Numbered from the stretch's first letter, positions 40,774 through 53,269 are shown. The stretch: DNA of 64,000 bases from Geosiphon pyriformis (GCA_016748015.1 JAAOMT010000289.1:693639-757638), one strand, 5' to 3'. A program made the numbers and translations. Notes: generated from the letters alone by a model not told the origin.

Positions 40774-40785
40774 TGGTGCTTCCTG
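40774..40785 (+). promoter_or_regulatory. Primer-binding site of element D
   Basis: TGGTGCTTCCTG, two bases after the LTR. See element C site for comparison. Confidence 0.75.
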
Positions 40786-40789
40786 TGAG

Positions 40790-42600
40790 ATATAATCCTA
40801 TAAAGAACAACACCAAAAACAATTATCTAAAAGTGGCAGAATCAGAAATCATAGGAACAAATCATTTAGGATTCGCCAAATTCTTATTTCAACAGTACAG
40901 CCAACAATTAGACTTAACCAACAACTATTATCTAACAAAATCTGCTTTCAACTTTTATGTTAGCAAAAAAATCACAAACTGCCTAAGAGAAACAGTTGAC
41001 ATTGAATCAGCAAGAAAAAACTTCTATACAGAATTATTTCAACATACTAGCTTACCAAGAAACTACAGTTTTGTACCAATTATTAGAAAAATCAATCAAA
41101 CTATTGAAAGATATACACAACAACAATTTTTCATCACCTATGCAGATAAAGACAAAGGAAGATTGCAAACTCCAACAGTAACACCAAAACAAATACAACC
41201 ATCCAATTGGAAAAAAACCCAAGTTGAATTACCTACCAATCTATTATATCATTATATGCCTGGAAGTGCCATCAACATCTCATCAACAGATGCATCTACA
41301 TCAAATGCAACATCAATTTTTGGATACTTCCCATTTCAAAGTAAACAAAGAAAAGCAGAGTTATTGAACCATATGGTGATTACTTTGAAGAATTTAAATC
41401 ATGATTACCAACACCATCAAGATTCCGACCACCACTACCCCAACCAGATTTTGGAAACACAAGTCCCTAGGAGATTACAGAATCAGAAGAAGAAAAAGAA
41501 GAAAAAAAATTTGAGGATTAAGAATTTACTTATCAGAACCCGATCCCAGAAAACTCAGACATTAAAACCCTGAACTTTTAGACTCAGCAAAATCTAAATT
41601 TAGAAAATTTGGAAATTGAAACTCCAAATTTTCAAATGCAGCACGATCAGAACAATTGAAACCCCAATATTAATAATCAACAACACTTACCTCCAGTAAT
41701 TATAATCAATCCACCCCCAGCTCCACCAATCGACGAACAGCAACAACAGCCACCATAACAACAATTCCAACTAAACTTAAATCCAATGGCCTACGCTCCA
41801 ATAGCAAAACTCGAGAAATTCACTGGTAAAGAAGATGACATCCAAGTATGACTTAATGACATAAAAAAAGCCATAGCAGCTAATGAATAGAATGATGCCA
41901 GAGCCATACAAGCCATCCCATATTTTCTCCAGAATACTGCCAATTCATAGTACCAAAGCCTGGTTAACAAACTCCAAGATTTTAATGCATTCAAAATTAA
42001 GTTCTTAAAATACTTCAGCAACAATAACAGCATTAACAGACTAGCAAACACATTTACTACCATCAAACAAGAAGAAAATAAAGCAGTCACTACTTACTTA
42101 GAATACTGCTACAGGAATCTGCACCAGATTCAAGCTATTGATGCCAATTATTTCACAGTGGCCCAAATCCTAAATCAGTTTATTTGCGGATTATACAGTA
42201 GTATCCTGCAACATGTACATCCAATGCATTCTGTCAATCTGCAAGCAGCCATTACAAATGCCAGAGATTTTGAAGCCGCTAAACTCGAAGCTAATCATGT
42301 TCAAGCTGTTAATCTAATAATGAATGGATCATCTGAATTGAATTCCAAATTGAAACAATTTAGTGATTTCATCAATCAGAAATTAGAAGGATACTTAGCT
42401 GACAATTGTGCAATCTATTAACTACTACAAAAATGCAATAATTCTGGAAATGCGAATTGTTTTCAGAATCAGTTACATCCATCATTGTCGACCAATTAAC
42501 AGTGACAACAGAAAACATGTGTTTGCCACTATTGTGGTAAACAAGGACATCTACAAATTGATTGCCACTATTGCTTAAATAACCAACAATTGGAAAATCA
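40790..42600 (+). pseudogene. Element D gag
   Basis: The N-terminal part is open for 266 codons in the frame that starts near 40773 (conserved block AESEIIGTNHLGFAKFLFQQ, shared with B). It becomes Gln/Pro-rich, then the capsid-type domain begins at about 41788 (MAYAPIAKLEKFTGKEDD) and runs to 42420 (NQFICGLYSSILQHVHP). A CCHC knuckle, CHYCGKQGHLQIDC, lies at 42517-42558. At least half a dozen stops interrupt it, several at positions where B has Gln or Trp. Confidence 0.85.
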
Positions 42601-43079
42601 ATATCGAAACTCCGATTGCCAGTTTTGAATTCCGAATAATCTACCAACTCAGAGCCATACTATCAGAATTACATATCTATAACGCAGCAGCCACTTTATC
42701 AACCACCAGTATATCAAGCACCAATCTATCAACTAACAACACTGACAATTTATCAGCCACGGTCACAACCCATTTATCAGTCACAGCCTCAGGTAATCTA
42801 TCAGTCCCAACAAATTCAAACACTACCACAGAACTTATCTCAAAATGGAACCCAAAGGCCGAGATTGATCCAACAAAACTGGAAATCATCAATGGTAGTT
42901 TACCAACCAATCCCCAGTTCTTCCACACAACCAGCAGGATCTCGACAATGTAATTCGAACACTGAGTACACCCAAAACCTGAATTCCCAGAACTATTTAA
43001 GTCTCCTAATTACTCCAAAAGACACCCAACGCAATAATCCAGAGACCAACCAACAATCAACACTTACCAGCAATATTCC

Positions 43080-44190
43080 ATTAGCTACCATTACCAAGAA
43101 CAAATCACTGGATGCCATCTTCCCATTTGAACTCAAAAAACCATTGACCACGCCACTATTTAGTGAGCCACTCTGGAAAAAAAACTTATTATGGCCATGT
43201 ATACTGATGCCAAAGTTGATGGCCATTTCATCAAACTGATCCTAGACAGTGAATTAGCTGGCAGCATAATTACAAAACAACTTATGGACCAATTAGGTTG
43301 TTGAGTTGATTGTGCCACCAGCGCTTGAATTATAACTGCTGATGGAGCAACAAAAACTCCCATTGGTGAGATTGATGACTTCTCCATTGAAATCAACAGT
43401 ATCATGATTCTAATCAAAGTACTGGTTATGGAAGCCACTTAATACCAAGCACTCGTTGGTAATAATTGACTATCCAAAACCAATGCGTTGCTTGATTGGA
43501 ATACACAGCAGCTTCAAATTAGCCAAAACGGCTGACACACATGCGTACCAGCCATGTGTGGCCATTTTAAGACCATCAATTCGACAACACCACTTATTAA
43601 ATTCGAGGAAGAGGAGAAAAAACCTACCTGGGAAGCCTATCAAGTTTCTTGGGCTGACACCAAACACAATAAGCTGCTGCCAGTACCTTTGTGAGATGAC
43701 AACAACAAAAAAAAGCAGAGCAAAGAACTTACCTGGAAAGCCAATCAAGCCTAGGAAACTGACAACAACTAGGAAGAACAAATAAATTGGAAATAGAAAG
43801 AAGACAAAAAGAAAGAAAGAAAGAGGAAGGAAGAAAAACCAACAACTGACAGCAATTCCACTTATACTTCTTATACTATACTCCACCAATCCACTTATTG
43901 CCACCCAAAACTGGTATGCATCAATTGCGGCAAGAAATTGTCATCAATAGACACTTGTTGTGGTGATGATGAGGAGTACACTTTGACAACAAAATCCTAC
44001 TGCTGCCCATGTATCATTGAATGCTTTGAAAGCCCAAAATGAGTTGGAAAATGTGACAATAAACCATGCTTGGCTTGTGGAGAAACTCTTCTGAATGAAG
44101 AAATATGGAACAACATTTCTGGGCAAGGAGGAACATGCGATGAATTGTGTTAATACATGATTTTCATAAATGACTGAGTGAAAAAAAAAA
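43080..44190 (+). pseudogene. Element D protease and Cys-rich domain
   Basis: Retropepsin-like frame: MYTDAKVDGHFIKLILDS with the active-site Asp kept but the following Gly changed (LDSE), then AGSIITKQLMDQLG and, later, VGNNWLSKTNALLDW. After a Lys-rich linker comes a cysteine-rich domain at 43917-44190: CINC, TCCG, CCPC, CLAC and CDELC, matching element B position by position. Stops at several sites. The Cys-rich domain is not a known part of gypsy Pol; it may bind zinc and nucleic acid. Confidence 0.8.
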
Positions 44191-45330
44191 TGCCCATAAA
44201 CATTGTCTGGAGACAAACCATTAAATGTCTGGATGGATGTCCACATGATGATGATAAAATCTGGCAAATGACACTTGCCAAAATCAAAGAAGCGACACCA
44301 GAAGAGATAAAAACAATTAAAAATAACCCACCTAAACCTATAGAACTCAACTGGAACCCAGAACCAGTCATAAATCTCCTAGATCCAGAACAATTCTACA
44401 AACATTACCAAGAGCTAGCACCTATGAGAGAAGAGCAGAAGCAAATGCTTAGAAGAAATAAATACAAGACTATATAACTATTGTTTAATTCCCTGTAACT
44501 TTCAATACTGTAATGAGTGTAACCTCATTTACAATCCACCACCATGCATGATCTACACAATTCCAAAAGAAAACAAACCAATCAGCAGCTGCACATCAGA
44601 ATTGGAATCAGTTTTCAATTCCAATTCAAACTCTGACAACAATAACAACAAAAACACTGGTTTCAGCTCCATGCAATATGGCAATAAAAATATTAACTAT
44701 TCAAACTCTGATTCAAATCCCAAAATATACATGGTGCTTTCTGATCTCTCTAAGGAGCAGAAACTTAAATGGTATAGTAATTATAATAAAGGTATCATGC
44801 CAGAACATGCACATGATACTGATGCAGAGTTTGATCTAAGATATCCAGGAAAAGAAGCCATCAAATTAGAACCACATTTGCACACTTGCATTGATCTGAA
44901 AATAGCACTGAAAATTCCAGTAACAACAATGGTTCAGTTAACATTTAGGAGTAGTCTAGCAAAAAAGAGAATCAACATTAGAGGAGAAATAATTGATACA
45001 GAATACATAGGAAATATTATTGTTATGCTACAAAATGATTCAGAAAAAGCATATACCATAGATCCAAATAAAAAGATAGCACAGGCAATATTTCTACCTC
45101 TGGTGAAAATAGCTTAACTAGTGTCAGTAGAAAACAGGGAAAAATTAGAGATTATTGCTAAAAGGATACAGGAATTCAGATCAACGAGTAAAATAGATAT
45201 ACCAATTAATATGACAGAGGAAAAAATTGTTGACAAAGAAGAAATTATCTCAACTCATTAAACAATTTCTATTCTGCCATATGACCAGTATATGTTAGCC
45301 ATAAAAAGGGAAGTAAAGAATCAAGCTTAA
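44190..45330 (+). pseudogene. Element D dUTPase region
   Basis: A small Cys cluster (CNECNLIYNPP) opens a 189-codon uninterrupted frame (44548-45117). After an Asn/Ser-rich spacer come the five dUTPase motifs: AEFDLRYPGK, then RSSLAKK, then the catalytic-type IDTEYIGNI, then IAQAIFLPL. The trimeric dUTPase fold hydrolyses dUTP and limits uracil in DNA; here it would act in reverse transcription. The usual C-terminal Gly-rich motif 5 is not evident. Confidence 0.85.
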
Positions 45331-46990
45331 TTGTTTGAAGCAGAAGCCACCATTTGTGAATCAGGGAAGATTGAACTTACCAATCTCTACATATCAGCCA
45401 AAAGCCCCAAAAACATCAAAATTTCCATCTATAATACAACTGGAAAGGTCATCAAAATACCAAAGAGAACCATCATTGGATATTTAACCACCAAAGTTGA
45501 GGATCAACCACCAAACCACATTCCAGATTTTCCATAGCTTTGCAGATATGTGAATATTACATTACAAACCATCTATGAAAGAAGTGAATGTTATCTGCTC
45601 CAACCAAAACAATTGAAACAGATAAACATGGGGAATCTAGATCCACTTCAACAGATGCAACTCAAAATATTACTCAACAATTTCAATGACATCTTTGCTA
45701 GCAAAAATGAATTTGGCCGAACCAACATTACCCAGCATTAAATCAAGACTGAAGATGTAATGTCAATTAAACAAAGAGCATACAGAATACCACCAGCTAG
45801 CCATGAGATCATTTGTCAAGAAATCAACTGGATGCTTAACAATGGGCTAATTCAGCCATCAATGAGTCCATGGTTGTCACCAGTAGTACTAGTCCATAAG
45901 AAGAATAGAAAAATCTATTTTTGTGTAGATTACCAAAAACTAAATAGAGTAACTAAAAGTGATAACTACCCAACTCCAAAGATCCAGGAATTATTTAACA
46001 CTTTTGGTGGAAATAAATGGTTCTTAACATTAGATCTAGATAGTAGATACTGGCAAGTACCCATGGATCCAGCCAACAAAGAAAAAACAGCATTTACCAC
46101 AAGAGAAAGAAATTTTGAGTTTGAAGTCATGCCATTTGGCTTGATAAATACTTCAGCCATATTCCAATGGCTTATGAAAATTGTTTATACCAGACTACTA
46201 TAGAAATTAGTAGTCATATACTTAGATAACACCAATGTGTTCTCAAAAACATTTGATGATCATCTGCATCATCTTCAACAAGTATTCGAAAGATTAAGAA
46301 GAGCTTGATTGAAACTAAATACAACCAAATGTTTCTTTGAAAAAACTGAACTCAAGTTTTTGGGACATGTAGTGAGCAAAAATGGAATCAAAACAGATCC
46401 AGACAAGATCAAAATAGTTAAGAACTTTCTAGTACCAGCCAACTTGCCAAAACTAAAGACATTTTTGGGATTTGCAGGCTACTATTGCTGCTTTATCAAG
46501 GATTTTTCTAAACTAGCTCAGCCACTTCACTATCTACAAACCAAAAATGTGAAGTATAAATGGACTGAAGCTCAACAAAAAGTATTTGACACATTAAAAA
46601 GAAAGCTTATTCAAGCTTCAGTATTGATGTATCCAAATCACAACAAACCATTCATTATTACTACTGATGCATCAGGTCAAGTATTGGGAGCAGTACTATT
46701 ACAGAAAAGACCAGATGGAAGAGAATATTCAATAGCTTACACCAGTAAAAGCTTAAGTCCAGCTGAGAAGAACTATAGAACTCCAGCACTAAAACACTTA
46801 GTTATCTATTGGGCTGTCATCAAATGGAAAGAATACTTGAACCAAAAGTTTAAAGTGTACACTGATCACAAAGGATTGACTTCAATCCAGAAACAAGAAT
46901 TTACAAATGATCATCATGCCAGATGAAAAATAGAACTTTCACCATTTAATTATATAGTACATAAAAAGAGAAAAGACAATGGAAATGCCA
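45331..46990 (+). pseudogene. Element D reverse transcriptase and RNase H
   Basis: The run-in is QINMGNLDPLQQMQLKI. RT blocks: AYRIPPASHEIICQEINWML, SPWLSPVVLVHKK, FCVDYQKLNRVTK, LDLDSRYWQVPM and FEVMPFGLINTSAIFQWLM. The catalytic YxDD box reads YLDNTN, with the second Asp lost by GAT-to-AAT. Then TKCFFEKTELKFLGHVVS and RNase H with ITTDASGQVLGAVL and YTDHKGL. Three or more stops interrupt it (for example 46201, at an expected Trp). Confidence 0.93.
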
Positions 46991-47039
46991 ACAGATTGTC
47001 ACAAATGAGACAAATCTAAAAACATTTCAACCCAAAAAT

Positions 47040-48420
47040 ATAACAAAAGATGAATACACAAAAATACTAACAACTCCAGCATTATATAAATACTCAATTG
47101 TTCAAGAAAAAATTATCTCAAAAAGAACAAAACAATATAAAACAGCAATTAAAATATTTCATCAATCATCAAAATATACTTTACCAGAAAAACAGAAGAA
47201 ATCCAGACCAACCAACTAGAGTAATTACAAAATCAAAAAAAGAAACAATATTGTTTAACATGCATTTAGATCCAACAGCAAGACATTTTTATAAAAAAGC
47301 AACCATAGAAAGAACCAAAAAAAAATACTATTGGCTGTCAATGTATCCAGACATTATTCAATATGTTCAAAGTTGTAATGCTTGTCAAAGAAGAGGTGAA
47401 ACAAAACCCAGTGAACCATTAAGACCAATCAAAGTAAGACAACCATTTGATTACATTGGAATTAACTTAGTCAGACCATTAACAATTACCAATAGAGGCA
47501 ACAGATATATTGTAGTAGCTATAAACTATCTCACAAAATGGCCAGAAGCAAAAGCCATTCAAAAAACAGATGCAAAATTCATTGTTGAATTCATCCATTA
47601 AGATTTGATATGTCAACACAAATGTTCAAAGAACTACTATTAGATCAAGGAACTCATTTTGTGAATAGAACATTAACAGAATTAAGTCAGAGATTTGGAA
47701 TAAAAAGACCATTATCATTACTATATCATTCACAAACCAATGGACTAATTGAAAGATTCAATAGAACATTGTGTGAAGCAATTGCCAAAATTAGTCAAGA
47801 AAACCAAGATAAATGGGATTTGTTTATATTATCAGTATTATTTGCTTATCGGACAATAAGACAAGATACTACACAAACAACACTATTTGAATTGGTATAT
47901 GATAGAACAGCAACATTACCAGTTAAGATAAAGGTCAACACATATCCAACTGAACCAATAACAGAAGCTAATTTCCAAGAAACATTGTTGAAATGAACAT
48001 ATGACTTAATAGAAATACTAGAAAACAGATGATGAAAAACAGCTGACAACATTCAAAAGTCACAAAAAAAGCAAAAAAAATGACACAAAAACCAACTACC
48101 AAATAAACCAGTTGAATTCTAGATTAGAGACAAAGTACTATTACATTATACCAAAGCAAAAAAACAATAAAGTAGAAAATTTGACCTCAAATGGGACAGA
48201 TCATTTCACATAGAAGAAATTATAGGAAATAGAGCTTATAAATTAAGATAAAACAACAAAATCTTAGCCAAAGCAGCACATAGTGATCAACTGAAACCAT
48301 ATTACCAAATAACATTATCATTTACCAATAACATTCCACAACTGGGAGTACAAAGAATACTAGTTCAACCAGATGAGATTTCACAAGATCTGGAACCAAT
48401 CATAGTTATTAAACCAAACA
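47040..48420 (+). pseudogene. Element D integrase
   Basis: HHCC zinc region (H...H...CNACQRRG), then the catalytic core. The first core Asp reads Asn (INLVRP; B has IDLVRP), the second is kept in LDQGTHFVN and the Glu in NGLIERFNRTL. The GPY/F-like module near 48180-48250 (LKWDRSFHIEEIIG) closes the domain. Stops at 47599 and in the C-terminal part. No chromodomain is visible after it. Confidence 0.9.
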
Positions 48421-48649
48421 CAACAAATTAAACAACCAAAAGAATATATAAAGACATAGTATATGCAACAAAAGCAACCAAGAAAAATAGAAATACCAGA
48501 TTATATCCACACTATAGCTCAACAATTGTTCCAGGCCTTAAGTGAACAACAGTTAGACATGGAAATTGTTATTAACAACCAAATAATTTGCTATCAAAAC
48601 ACCCAAAGAAAGACAAAAAATACACCATATTAGCGACTATCAAAGAATG

Positions 48650-49130
48650 ATAAAAACTGGTCAGATAACATAATAGAAAAAGTAAAAAACACTTTTGGAA
48701 AAATACTTATTATGGCATCAACAGAAGAACTTACAAAAGAGAATTGGAAGCAATGGACAGAGCAACTTCTTATATCATACTGTTACTACCAGTTAGGTTG
48801 AAAGTTGAATATTCAGGAGTTGTATATCGACAAATCCAAGAGAATATTTAACCAAAACATAATACAACAAATTGAAGAATTTATCAGAAAGAAACCAAAT
48901 TCAATACTATATGTTAAAACAATATACCAACTACACAACATATTTCAGAACTATCCAGAAATACTGTTACACTCTGGCATGGAAACCATAACTATTAACC
49001 AATAGGGGAGAATGAACAATACACAAGTAAAAGACATGAAGAACAGAGTCAAACAAACAATACTTGAAAAAGAAGTATTAGAATTAATTCAAAATAAAGA
49101 TTTTGACAGAGTTCAATATTAAAAGAAAGA
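48650..49130 (+). pseudogene. Extra reading frame after integrase (element D)
   Basis: Frame with TKENWKQWTEQLLISYCYYQ, MNIQELYIDKSKRIFNQNII, then a Lys/Gln/Asn-rich helical tail ending near the polypurine tract. Element B has the same sequence at the same place, so it is conserved coding matter and not chance. No known family recognised; it could be a Pol C-terminal extension or a small third ORF. Confidence 0.7.
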
Positions 49131-49135
49131 AATAA
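49121..49135 (+). promoter_or_regulatory. Polypurine tract of element D
   Basis: AAAAGAAAGAAATAA directly abuts the 3' LTR. Element B has AAAAGGAAAAAATAA in the equivalent place, after the same AATATT. Confidence 0.8.
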
Positions 49136-49997
49136 TGTTATTTATAAAAAGAAAACAGATATAAAAAATAGCAGACCAATAAAAAAATAGTATTTAGCAC
49201 ATGAGCACATTGCTCAGCAATATGGAGCAATGTTAGAAATCATGGCACATTGCTCAGTAATGTAAAGCAATATTAGAAAGCATGGCACATTGCTCAGCAA
49301 TGTGGAACAATGTTAGAAAATTAGGGCATATTGTTCAGCAATGTGAGCATTGCTCAAGAAATTAAAGCACATCGCTTAGAAATGTGAACAATCTCATAGA
49401 ACATCAATTATGTATATATAGTGGTAATGTTAAAAGTAAAAAGAACAGAATCCTTTAGTTAGAAATCTTTTATCTACAAATATTAAATAAATAAATTATT
49501 CATCATCCAAATTCACTCTTTACTATCAACACTTCATGTTGATAGTAATTGATACTTAACCACACTAAAACAATAGCTCTTGATCATAGCTATTAATGAG
49601 ATACTAACTTGTATATCACCTTGGCTTATTTCTTTATTTTCTTTTATTTCTTTCTTTTTTTGATTTTTATTGTTGAATACTAACTGATTAAGAATTAAAG
49701 CACTGAGTAATTAATGTTATGGATAGCCTGGTAAAAGACCCAGAAATAAGGATAAAATTATATATATATTAACAGATAGCTTATCAGAAGGGCACAACTG
49801 CCAGAATAAACTGGCCACCAAGCTAAAGACAGAAATTGGAAACACAACTCACCAACCAACTACATCATTATTGAATCTCTGTTCATTATACAAAGAACTC
49901 CACAACAAAATCTTCAGATAAAACAACATTATATCAATTGAGCACCAAGTTACGGGTTTGTTATTTGATTTGAGACCCCAAATAATCATCTGTAATA
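49136..49997 (+). repeat. 3' LTR of element D
   Basis: TGTTATTTATAAAAAG...CATCTGTAATA, 862 bp. The terminal CA is now TA. TATATATA is at 49413-49420. The array upstream of it (about 49200-49380) has more GCAATGTG units than the 5' LTR. Many C-to-T and G-to-A differences separate the LTR pair, so the insertion is not recent. Confidence 0.92.
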
Positions 49998-50001
49998 CAG
50001 T

Positions 50002-51597
50002 AGAACAACTATTATTAGTCTGCCCTACAGCAGCAATATCAACAATCTTTACCAATCCAACAGTATCAACAGCTACCTACACAACAATACCAAGTACCAG
50101 CCCAAAGATTGGTTCAACATAACCAATTTACATCTCAAAATTAATTTCAGAATAACAAAATCAACCCAAATAACCAGTTGGTTCTCTGAAATTCTGGTCA
50201 GCAAAGACCCAATCATTATTACACTCAATTCAGTTATCTTACAATGCCTAAAGGATCAGATTTTCAACAAACTGCACTTTCTGAAAGTAAAGTTACAGCA
50301 CCAAGATCAAACCCTTCCAATAATACTATTCTACCAGCCCAAATTACACAAAATGCCAACTTTTCAGATATATTCCCATTCGAATTTAAAGCAAATAAAT
50401 CACCATTCTTGCTTAGCAATGTAGCAGTTAATGAGCAAAAAGTTATTACTGCCATGTATACTAAAGCTACAGTAGAAAAAAAGTCTATCTGATTAATTCT
50501 AGACAATAGATCCACTGGAAGTATTATTACCTACTAATTAATACAACAACTCAATCAAAATATTAACAGACCAGCCCAAACAGTAATTGCTATAACAGAT
50601 AGTATAAAAAAGACACCAGTAAAAGAAATTGACAACTTCCTATTTACCATTAATGAAATTACTATTCCAGTCAAAGTTTTAGTTATGGATGCACTCTAAT
50701 ACCAAGTTATTGTTGGAAATGATTGGCTTTTCAAGGCCAATGCAAATTTAAATTGGGAAACCCAGGAATTGAAGATTTCATACCAAGGACAATACACCAA
50801 AGTACCTGCTATTTGTGGTACTTTTAATAAAAAATATAAAAAAGTTCCAGTATTTGAATTTAAAGAGGAAAAAGAACTACCAGTTATTGAAATCTTTATG
50901 GCTCTTAGATCACCATCCAATTGAACTGAAAAAACAGAACAAGAAATCTTTAAAGAAACCAGAGGATAGAATGTAGTTAGATATTCCACACCAGAACCAC
51001 AGAAACAACCATCTTACATCCCACTCAAATATAAAGATTGCAACAAAAAACTTTCATCTATGGGAGCCTGTATTTCTCCAAAAGAGGAATATAAAACTCG
51101 CACCTGTTACTTCTGCAAAGCATGCCATAGAGAACGATTTGAATTCCCAAAAAGAAGTGGAAAATAGGACAATACACCTTGCCTTATATGTGGAAATATG
51201 CTATCTGAAGAATACAACTGGATTGATGTTGTAATAAGGAAAGGAGTATGTAATCAAACTTGCCAATATGCTCTATCAATTTCAGAAAAAGTGAAAAGAA
51301 GAATCCTATTCAATGCAGCATACAACAGTGCTTTCAACAAATTGTATTACTATTCTTATGATGCTGAAATGATTTTTGACTTAACAATAATATTAATCAA
51401 TAGAGCCACCCAAGAAGATGTCTACCAAATGAAAGAAGCTGAATACATTGAGTATACTATGAAATTAGCTAGATTTGATTATGAAGATAAAGTAGAAACC
51501 TACAACCAAATTGCAAATTATACATATCCAACCAAAGAAGCTCAAATTCAATGATTAGAGCAAATAAATATTCAATTATGTGAAAAATGTGTTATGC
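50002..51597 (+). pseudogene. Element C: gag end, protease and Cys-rich domain
   Basis: Continues the C gag after the D insertion: Gln/Tyr-rich stretch, then a protease-like frame (SDIFPFEFKANKSPF, MYTKATVEKKSIW, LDNRSTGSIIT with DSG changed to DNR, VGNDWLFKANANLNW). The Cys-rich domain runs over about 51030-51290 (YKDC, ACIS, CYFCKAC, CLIC, CNQTC); the first Cys of the CxxC has become Tyr. A helical extension follows (51300-51550) and a CEKC pair ends at the B insertion. Confidence 0.8.
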
Positions 51598-52463
51598 TGT
51601 TACTGGTAATTATTTAGAGTCTTAGATTAAATAACAAACCTATAACTTGGTGCTCAAAAGCTACTCGCATTATTGATAATATCTTTAAATGATTGGTATC
51701 TGAAGGTTTTTCCAAATGAGTTCTTTGTATAATAGACAGAAATTCAATAATTGTTTTATCCATAGCTTCTCAGACTTGCAAGTCTGTCAATTCTTTTCTC
51801 GGCTTGGTGGCTGGCAATCCTCTGGTAAGTAATCTGTATCTTCTGTATATGTTCTACCCACTTGCAGAGGTCTTTTATCAGGCAATCTTTGACGTCAGTA
51901 ATCAGCACTTTTAATTAACCAATTAGTACACAACAATCAAATCAAATAAAATAAATAAAATAAAATAAAATAAAATAAAATAAAAATAAAGAAAGAAAAG
52001 AAATAAGTCAAGACAATTTGCAAGTTAGTATTCTATCAATAGCCATAATCAAGAGCTATTGTTCCAGTATAGTTAAGTATCAATTTCTATCAATATGGAG
52101 TGTTGATAGTGGAATTAGGTTTGAGGTACCAAATAGTTATTTATTATGTTTGGAAAATTGTTTTGAAAATCTAAACTTGAAGGTCTCCCTTTTTAGCTTT
52201 TAATATTACTGCTATATATACATAATTGAAATTCTTCAATTTCTTGATTCTTCACAACAGAAATTCTGGAATTTTTGGAATTCTGCAATTTCTTTGAGAG
52301 GAATCCTGGAATTTTGGAATCCTGTGATTCCTCATCGGAGAATCCTGAAATTCCTAAAATTCTGCAATTCTTGAAAAAAATCCTGGAATTCCATATTTAC
52401 TACATCTACTTCTGATTGGTTAATAATCATGCTAATATTTTTTCTATATTTCTATAAATAACA
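51598..52463 (-). repeat. 3' LTR of element B
   Basis: 866 bp, TGTTAC...ATAACA on the plus strand as shown. It carries the GAATTCC-type array (about 52250-52395) and TATATATA at 52213-52220. A pure AAAAT run near 51936-51988 has expanded relative to the other copy. Confidence 0.93.
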
Positions 52464-52478
52464 TTATTTTTTCCTTTT
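52464..52478 (-). promoter_or_regulatory. Polypurine tract of element B
   Basis: On the minus strand AAAAGGAAAAAATAA, directly next to the 3' LTR; primes plus-strand DNA synthesis. Confidence 0.8.
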
Positions 52479-52479
52479 A

Positions 52480-52935
52480 ATATTGAGCTCTGTCGAAATC
52501 CAACTCATTTAATTCACCCTCTTGAAGTATTTTCTGAATTTCATTTTTGAGAATTACTTGTATTATTTGAGTTTGTAATTCCTCAAATTGAGCATTGGTG
52601 ATCTTTCCCAATTGATTACTGGTAACTGTATCCATTGTTTTGTTGAGTAAGATTTCTGGTCGATTTTGAAATACTGAGTGTATTCAGTATATAGCTCAAG
52701 CTTGTGTGGATAAGTTGTTTTTCCCCACAAAATGTTTTAATTGTTGTAGTATTGTTGTGTTAAATAACTGCTTTGTTTTATCCGTATATAAGTTCTGTAT
52801 ATTCATGTGTTGTTCTAAGTAAAAATAACAATAGTTTCTTGGAAATTGTTGTATCCACCAATTCCAAGTTTCCTTAGTCAACTCTTGATATATTGACTCT
52901 TTTGTCAATTCTTTTATTGCCAATTTTATTTTTGT
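52480..52935 (-). pseudogene. Extra reading frame after integrase (element B)
   Basis: Counterpart of the D tail frame: ELTKETWNWWIQQFPRNYC, MNIQNLYTDKTKQLFNTTIL and a Gln/Leu-rich continuation, then on to SNRPEI-type and coiled segments before the PPT. The uninterrupted part is 52696-52923. Function unknown. Confidence 0.65.
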
Positions 52936-53269
52936 AATGATTTTGTTGACAGTATTTTCTGGTTTCTTCTGTTTTTTGTGTTACAATGTTTTTCTAATAT
53001 CTTGATATTGAATGGTTTGTTGATTGATTGTAATCTCCATTTCTTGGTGTTGAATCAATGAAAAAGTTGTTGTGCTAGTGAGTGAATGTTGTCTGTAATT
53101 TCCATTTTTCTGATATTTCCTGTCATGTCTACCATGTCTTTATATTCTTTTGATGGATTGATTTCTCGTTTTGTTGTCAATAATAATGATTGGTTCCAGA
53201 TCTTGTGGAATCTCCTCTGGTTGGACTAGTATTCTCTGTACTCCTAATTGTGGAATATTACTGGTGGAG

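Larger units (their letters stand above)
40014..49997 (+). mobile_element. Element D: full-length Ty3/gypsy retrotransposon, plus strand
   Basis: LTRs at 40014-40771 and 49136-49997 enclose an 8.4-kb interior with PBS, gag, protease, Cys-rich domain, dUTPase, RT, RNase H, integrase, a tail ORF and a polypurine tract. The 4-bp target duplication CAGT lies at 40010-40013 and 49998-50001, inside the gag of element C. Integrase follows RT, which defines the Ty3/gypsy order. It is non-functional: many stops, and the RT active site reads YLDN. Confidence 0.95.

Noticed and set aside
40773-49130. Reassigned stop codons (TAA/TAG read as Gln) in the element frames
   Set aside because: Host genes in the window use the standard code, and TGA at Trp positions also occurs; decay by C-to-T and G-to-A is simpler.
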